Source: Candidatus Moraniibacteriota bacterium
Lineage (GTDB): Bacteria > Patescibacteriota > Minisyncoccia > Moranbacterales > UBA11712
NCBI GenBank assembly: GCA_003157295.1
Contig: PMJF01000048.1
Location: 1-8,581, forward strand
DNA length: 8,581 nt
Reading direction: 5' to 3'
This document shows positions 6,528 to 8,581 of the stretch, in pieces (position 1 is the first letter of the stretch; each line of letters opens with the position of its first letter). The notes beneath the pieces are model-generated. The model searched no databases, was not told the DNA's origin, and saw only the letters and a list, made by a program, of their open reading frames with translations. The position numbers were made by a program, and so were the translations under genes.

Positions 6528-7583
6528 CTAAAATTTCTTGATTTCCTTCATGAATTCCTTGAGCAAGTTTTTCTCAGCCACTTTCTTGATGATCTCTCCT
6601 TTCTTGCACAGAAGCCCGACACCTTCTCCTCCCACAACCGCAAGATCGGCTTCGCGCGCTTCGCCCGGACCGTTCACCACGCAGCCCATCACTGCCACGT
6701 GAATATTTTTATCAATGCCAATTACCAGCTCATCAACTTTTTTTGCGAGACTAATAAGATCGATCTTTGTCCGTCCGCAAGTCGGACAGCTTGTCACCGT
6801 GACTCCCCGTCTTCGCAAACCAAGCGCTTGCAAAATCCCCCAGGCCACTTTCATTTCTTCGACCGGATCGGCTGTCAGCGAAACCCGAATTGTGTCGCCA
6901 ATCCCTTCATATAGAAGATGACCAATCCCGATTGACGACATTATCGTCCCCCGAAATATTGTTCCCGCTTCGGTGATGCCAAGGTGCAGGGGATAATTCA
7001 CCTTTTGGCTAAGCATTTTATAGCTCTCGACCGTTCGCTCAATATCAGAAGCTTTAAGAGAAACAATAATATCGCGAAAATTCATTTTCTCCAGAATTTT
7101 TATGTGCCGCATGGCCGATTCGACCATTCCTTTTGCGGTGACCTTGTTTTTGTATTTTGCGAGAATATCTTTTTCGAGAGATCCGCCGTTTATGCCGATC
7201 CGGATTGGAATTTTTTTCTTTTGGCAGGCGTTCACAACTTGCCTCACTTTTTCAACGGAACCGATGTTTCCCGGATTGATCCGGAGCTTATCGATGCCTT
7301 GCCGGATGGCTTCAAGCGCCAATTCGTGGGAAAAATGAATATCCGCCACCAGCGGAAGATTTATCCTGCTCTTTATTTTTCCGATGGATGTGGCTGCAGC
7401 CGCATCCGGCACCGCCACCCGAACAATTTCACAACCGGCTCTTTCTAACTGCTTTATTTGCCTCACCGTGGCCGAGACATCGCTCGTTTTCGTGTTGGTC
7501 ATCGATTGCACCGCCACCGGCGCATCCCCGCCGATGAATAAATTTCCAACCCTTATTTTTCTGGTTTTTTTGCGCTTGATCAT
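6528..7583 (-). CDS. ispG: 4-hydroxy-3-methylbut-2-en-1-yl diphosphate synthase IspG (GcpE)
   Basis: IspG reductively opens MEcPP to HMBPP, the penultimate step of the MEP isoprenoid pathway, using a [4Fe-4S] cluster. From the ATG at 7583 the product has 351 residues. An N-terminal TIM-barrel region includes VRVGNLFIGGDAPVAVQSMTNT-type sequence (11-31), PLVADIHF (77-84) and LRINPGNIG (100-108). It continues with IRIGINGGSLE (127-137), LGITEAGT (201-208) and GIGDTIRVSLTADP (227-240). The C-terminal cluster domain has SCPTCGR (265-271) and MGCVVNGPGEAREAD (299-313), giving the three cysteine ligands C266, C269 and C301 plus E308. The frame stays open to 7679, but that extension has no family similarity and runs through the upstream terminator, so the internal ATG is chosen. 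No Shine-Dalgarno sequence is visible. No other MEP gene is in the window. Confidence 0.96.
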   Translation of the reverse strand: MIKRKKTRKIRVGNLFIGGDAPVAVQSMTNTKTSDVSATVRQIKQLERAGCEIVRVAVPDAAAATSIGKIKSRINLPLVADIHFSHELALEAIRQGIDKLRINPGNIGSVEKVRQVVNACQKKKIPIRIGINGGSLEKDILAKYKNKVTAKGMVESAMRHIKILEKMNFRDIIVSLKASDIERTVESYKMLSQKVNYPLHLGITEAGTIFRGTIMSSIGIGHLLYEGIGDTIRVSLTADPVEEMKVAWGILQALGLRRRGVTVTSCPTCGRTKIDLISLAKKVDELVIGIDKNIHVAVMGCVVNGPGEAREADLAVVGGEGVGLLCKKGEIIKKVAEKNLLKEFMKEIKKF

Positions 7584-7606
7584 ATCATCATAATATACAA
7601 ATTTGG

Positions 7607-7639
7607 CAAAAAGAAAAGGGCGGACCTCCTGGACCGCCC
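7607..7639 (-). terminator. Strong intrinsic terminator after the Cys-rich gene
   Basis: On the minus strand GGGCGGTCC (7639-7631) pairs with GGTCCGCCC (7626-7618) around an AGGA loop, with a single T-T mismatch. TTTTCTTTTTG (7617-7607) follows. This textbook rho-independent terminator lies 16 nt after the stop at 7655 and 24 nt before the ispG start. ispG therefore needs its own promoter in the short interval, where TATATT (7597-7592) is the only -10-like sequence. Confidence 0.88.
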
Positions 7640-7654
7640 CCGGTTTTAAGATTC

Positions 7655-7987
7655 TTAGAGATGACGAGATGCCGGACAATGTCCTCCCTTACCCTTCTTC
7701 GGCTCTATCCCGCAACATTCAGCGCATACGCTATCTGCTAGTTCATAATGATGGCGCAGATCCCCGTAGTTCCCTCCACGAACCGCTTTAAGCGCAGAGA
7801 CCAATTCTTCTCTATACTTATAGAACACTCTGATCTTGCACTTCCACTTGCGCGAACACTCCTCGCAGCGGGCGATCTTCTTCTCCTCGAGATAACTGCA
7901 GCCACAGATAGCCCGGCCGCAGTCTGCGTTAACGCAAAAGGCCACTTGGAGCAATCTTCCCAGAGGATTCCTTCTTTTTTCCGCCAT
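7655..7987 (-). CDS. Small cysteine-rich protein of unknown function, possible zinc-binding
   Basis: I do not recognise this 110-residue protein. It has 11 cysteines: C18, C23, C28, C30, C41, C44, C50, C88, C91, C92 and C104. They are arranged as C-x4-C-x4-C-x-C, a CEEC knuckle with a further C six residues on, and CAECC near the end. Several His (79, 80, 103) could add ligands. The N-terminus is basic, and there is no signal peptide or membrane segment, so a cytoplasmic metal-binding (Zn-ribbon-like) or nucleic-acid-binding protein is plausible; this is inference. The gene is well supported: a strong Shine-Dalgarno sequence (GGGGAGGA, 8001-7994) 6 nt from the ATG, a good upstream promoter and a strong terminator just after the stop. 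It forms a monocistronic unit. An overlapping frame (8022-7738) is less likely because it lacks the ribosome-binding site and pattern. Confidence 0.8.
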   Translation of the reverse strand: MAEKRRNPLGRLLQVAFCVNADCGRAICGCSYLEEKKIARCEECSRKWKCKIRVFYKYREELVSALKAVRGGNYGDLRHHYELADSVCAECCGIEPKKGKGGHCPASRHL

Positions 7988-7993
7988 GAAACG

Positions 7994-8001
7994 TCCTCCC
8001 C
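7994..8001 (-). promoter_or_regulatory. Strong Shine-Dalgarno site of the Cys-rich gene
   Basis: The minus strand reads GGGGAGGA, with 6 nt between it and the ATG at 7987. It decides the start and is the only strong ribosome-binding site in the window; the other genes show weak or no complementarity. Confidence 0.8.
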
Positions 8002-8083
8002 GTCATGATTGTTAACGCCCATCGGCGCATTCCTCGCTTAATCTTTCGCTAAAAGTTCAGAGTATTCGTGTACAAAAAAGAAC

Positions 8084-8118
8084 TGCAAATAAATTCGAAA
8101 TTTTCTCGCCTATTTGCA
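8084..8118 (-). repeat. Inverted repeat in the leader of the Cys-rich gene
   Basis: TGCAAATA (8084-8091) and TATTTGCA (8111-8118) form a perfect 8-bp inverted repeat with a 19-nt spacer. It lies just downstream of the predicted transcription start, inside a leader of about 140 nt. It could be an mRNA hairpin or an operator. I recognise no known riboswitch in the leader. Confidence 0.5.
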
Positions 8119-8135
8119 AGTCTCTTTCCGCTCAA

Positions 8136-8165
8136 TTTATATCATGCTTTAAAATATAAAGTCAA
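8136..8165 (-). promoter_or_regulatory. Sigma70-type promoter of the Cys-rich gene
   Basis: On the minus strand TTGACT (8165-8160) and TATAAA (8141-8136) match 5 of 6 bases each of the -35 and -10 consensus, with an 18-bp spacer. This is the best promoter in the window. Initiation near 8129 gives a leader of about 140 nt before the ATG at 7987. The -35 box overlaps the stem-loop following the ATPase gene. Confidence 0.6.
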
Positions 8166-8192
8166 TTCCGATTCTTAAGATCGACTTTATAT
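8151..8192 (-). terminator. Possible terminator stem-loop after the P-type ATPase gene
   Basis: ATATAAAGTC (8154-8163) pairs perfectly over 10 bp with GACTTTATAT (8183-8192) around a 19-nt loop that itself contains TCTTAAGA. It begins 7 nt after the ATPase stop. On the minus strand the 3' arm runs into a short T-run, weaker than usual for a terminator, and the stem is AT-rich. It may instead be an operator or mRNA-end structure. Confidence 0.45.
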
Positions 8193-8198
8193 AAGAAA

Positions 8199-8581
8199 TT
8201 ATTTGGCGTTTTCCGCTTTTCTGGCCTCTTCAAAAATGAAAACAGCGAGCGTCGTGCCGAGCACCATCAGCCAGTCCTTCCAGTCGATCGGACTCATATG
8301 CAGATATCTTTGGAGAAAGGGCACGTGCATCAGCGTCAGAAGCATTCCGACAGAAATGATGATCGCTCCGATTGCGTACTTATTTTTGAAAAATCCTATC
8401 GTGAAAACGGACAATTTTTCACTGCGCGCCTGCATCAGATTCGCCATCTGCGCCATGGCCAGCACGGCATAAGCCGCCGCCGTTGATTTGATATATAAGG
8501 CCGAGTTAAAATCAATTTTTTCTCCAAAATTCCACCCGCCTCTTTTCATTGACCAGATAAAAGCAATGACGGCGCCCGTGG
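8199..8581 (-). CDS. P-type cation-transporting ATPase, C-terminal end (cut by window edge)
   Basis: The frame is open to base 8581, so the 127 visible residues are the end of a longer protein; the visible ATG at 8549 is internal. Three hydrophobic segments can be seen: one around ALYIKSTAAAYAVLAMAQMANLM, one at KYAIGAIIISVGMLLTLMHV, and one at WKDWLMVLGTTLAVFIFEEARK. Between them are the features of the Cation_ATPase_C domain: MANLMQARSEKLSVF, matching the N-x-x-x-x-RSE motif in helix M6 and after; VPFLQRYLHMSPID; and a final DW...E-x-x-K. Such pumps (Ca2+ or related ions) use an aspartyl-phosphate cycle, but the phosphorylation and nucleotide domains lie outside the window and the ion cannot be determined. 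It ends MENAK-like with a charged tail (EARKAENAK). Confidence 0.88.
   Translation of the reverse strand, partial: TGAVIAFIWSMKRGGWNFGEKIDFNSALYIKSTAAAYAVLAMAQMANLMQARSEKLSVFTIGFFKNKYAIGAIIISVGMLLTLMHVPFLQRYLHMSPIDWKDWLMVLGTTLAVFIFEEARKAENAK

Noticed and set aside
7584..7679. A 32-residue N-terminal extension of IspG
   Set aside because: It would be read through the strong terminator and overlap the end of the Cys-rich gene; known IspG proteins start close to the internal ATG at 7583.
7738..8022. Alternative minus-strand frame overlapping the Cys-rich gene
   Set aside because: It lacks a ribosome-binding site, is Arg/Ser-rich as expected for a shifted frame, and the overlapping frame has the strong Shine-Dalgarno sequence and Cys pattern.

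Overview
The window is a bacterial chromosomal stretch in which every supported gene lies on the minus strand, so transcription runs from high to low coordinates. It is moderately AT-rich, densely packed, and uses the standard code. I see no tRNA, rRNA, CRISPR array or transposase. Most starts lack a clear Shine-Dalgarno sequence. The gene mix is a lone divergent PurD, PolX, IspG, a SemiSWEET and a SecD with an embedded prolyl isomerase. Together these suggest an uncultured, possibly reduced-genome bacterium such as a Candidate Phyla Radiation (Parcubacteria-like) lineage. That placement is inference from gene content, not a phylogenetic result.

In order of transcription: (1) 8581-8199, the C-terminal end of a P-type cation ATPase, cut by the window edge. 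(2) A regulatory intergenic region with a stem-loop, a good sigma70-type promoter and a leader of about 140 nt. It precedes a small cysteine-rich protein (7987-7655) that has the only strong ribosome-binding site in the window and is closed by a textbook intrinsic terminator. (3) ispG (7583-6528), an Fe-S enzyme of the MEP isoprenoid pathway, followed closely by polX (6491-4770), a repair polymerase with a PHP nuclease domain, and a probable terminator. (4) A divergent, long purD homologue (4691-3171) with its own terminator. (5) A two-gene unit: an Ap4A-hydrolase-like Nudix protein and a SemiSWEET transporter, joined by a 4-bp ATGA overlap. (6) secD (2153-447) and the start of secF (334 to the window edge), encoding the SecDF accessory complex of the Sec translocon.

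Two observations stand out. First, SecD carries a parvulin-type peptidyl-prolyl isomerase domain inside its extracytoplasmic P1 region. The first strand of the parvulin fold, with its catalytic-site His, lies at the C-terminal end of the insert, so the domain looks circularly permuted. This would place a folding catalyst directly on the translocon motor. Second, a 92-nt dyad-symmetric palindrome fills most of the secD-secF gap and would form a large hairpin in the joint mRNA. Lesser points are the Cys-rich orphan protein, the atypical PurD, the Nudix-SemiSWEET coupling, and a promoter overlapping the stem of the preceding stem-loop.
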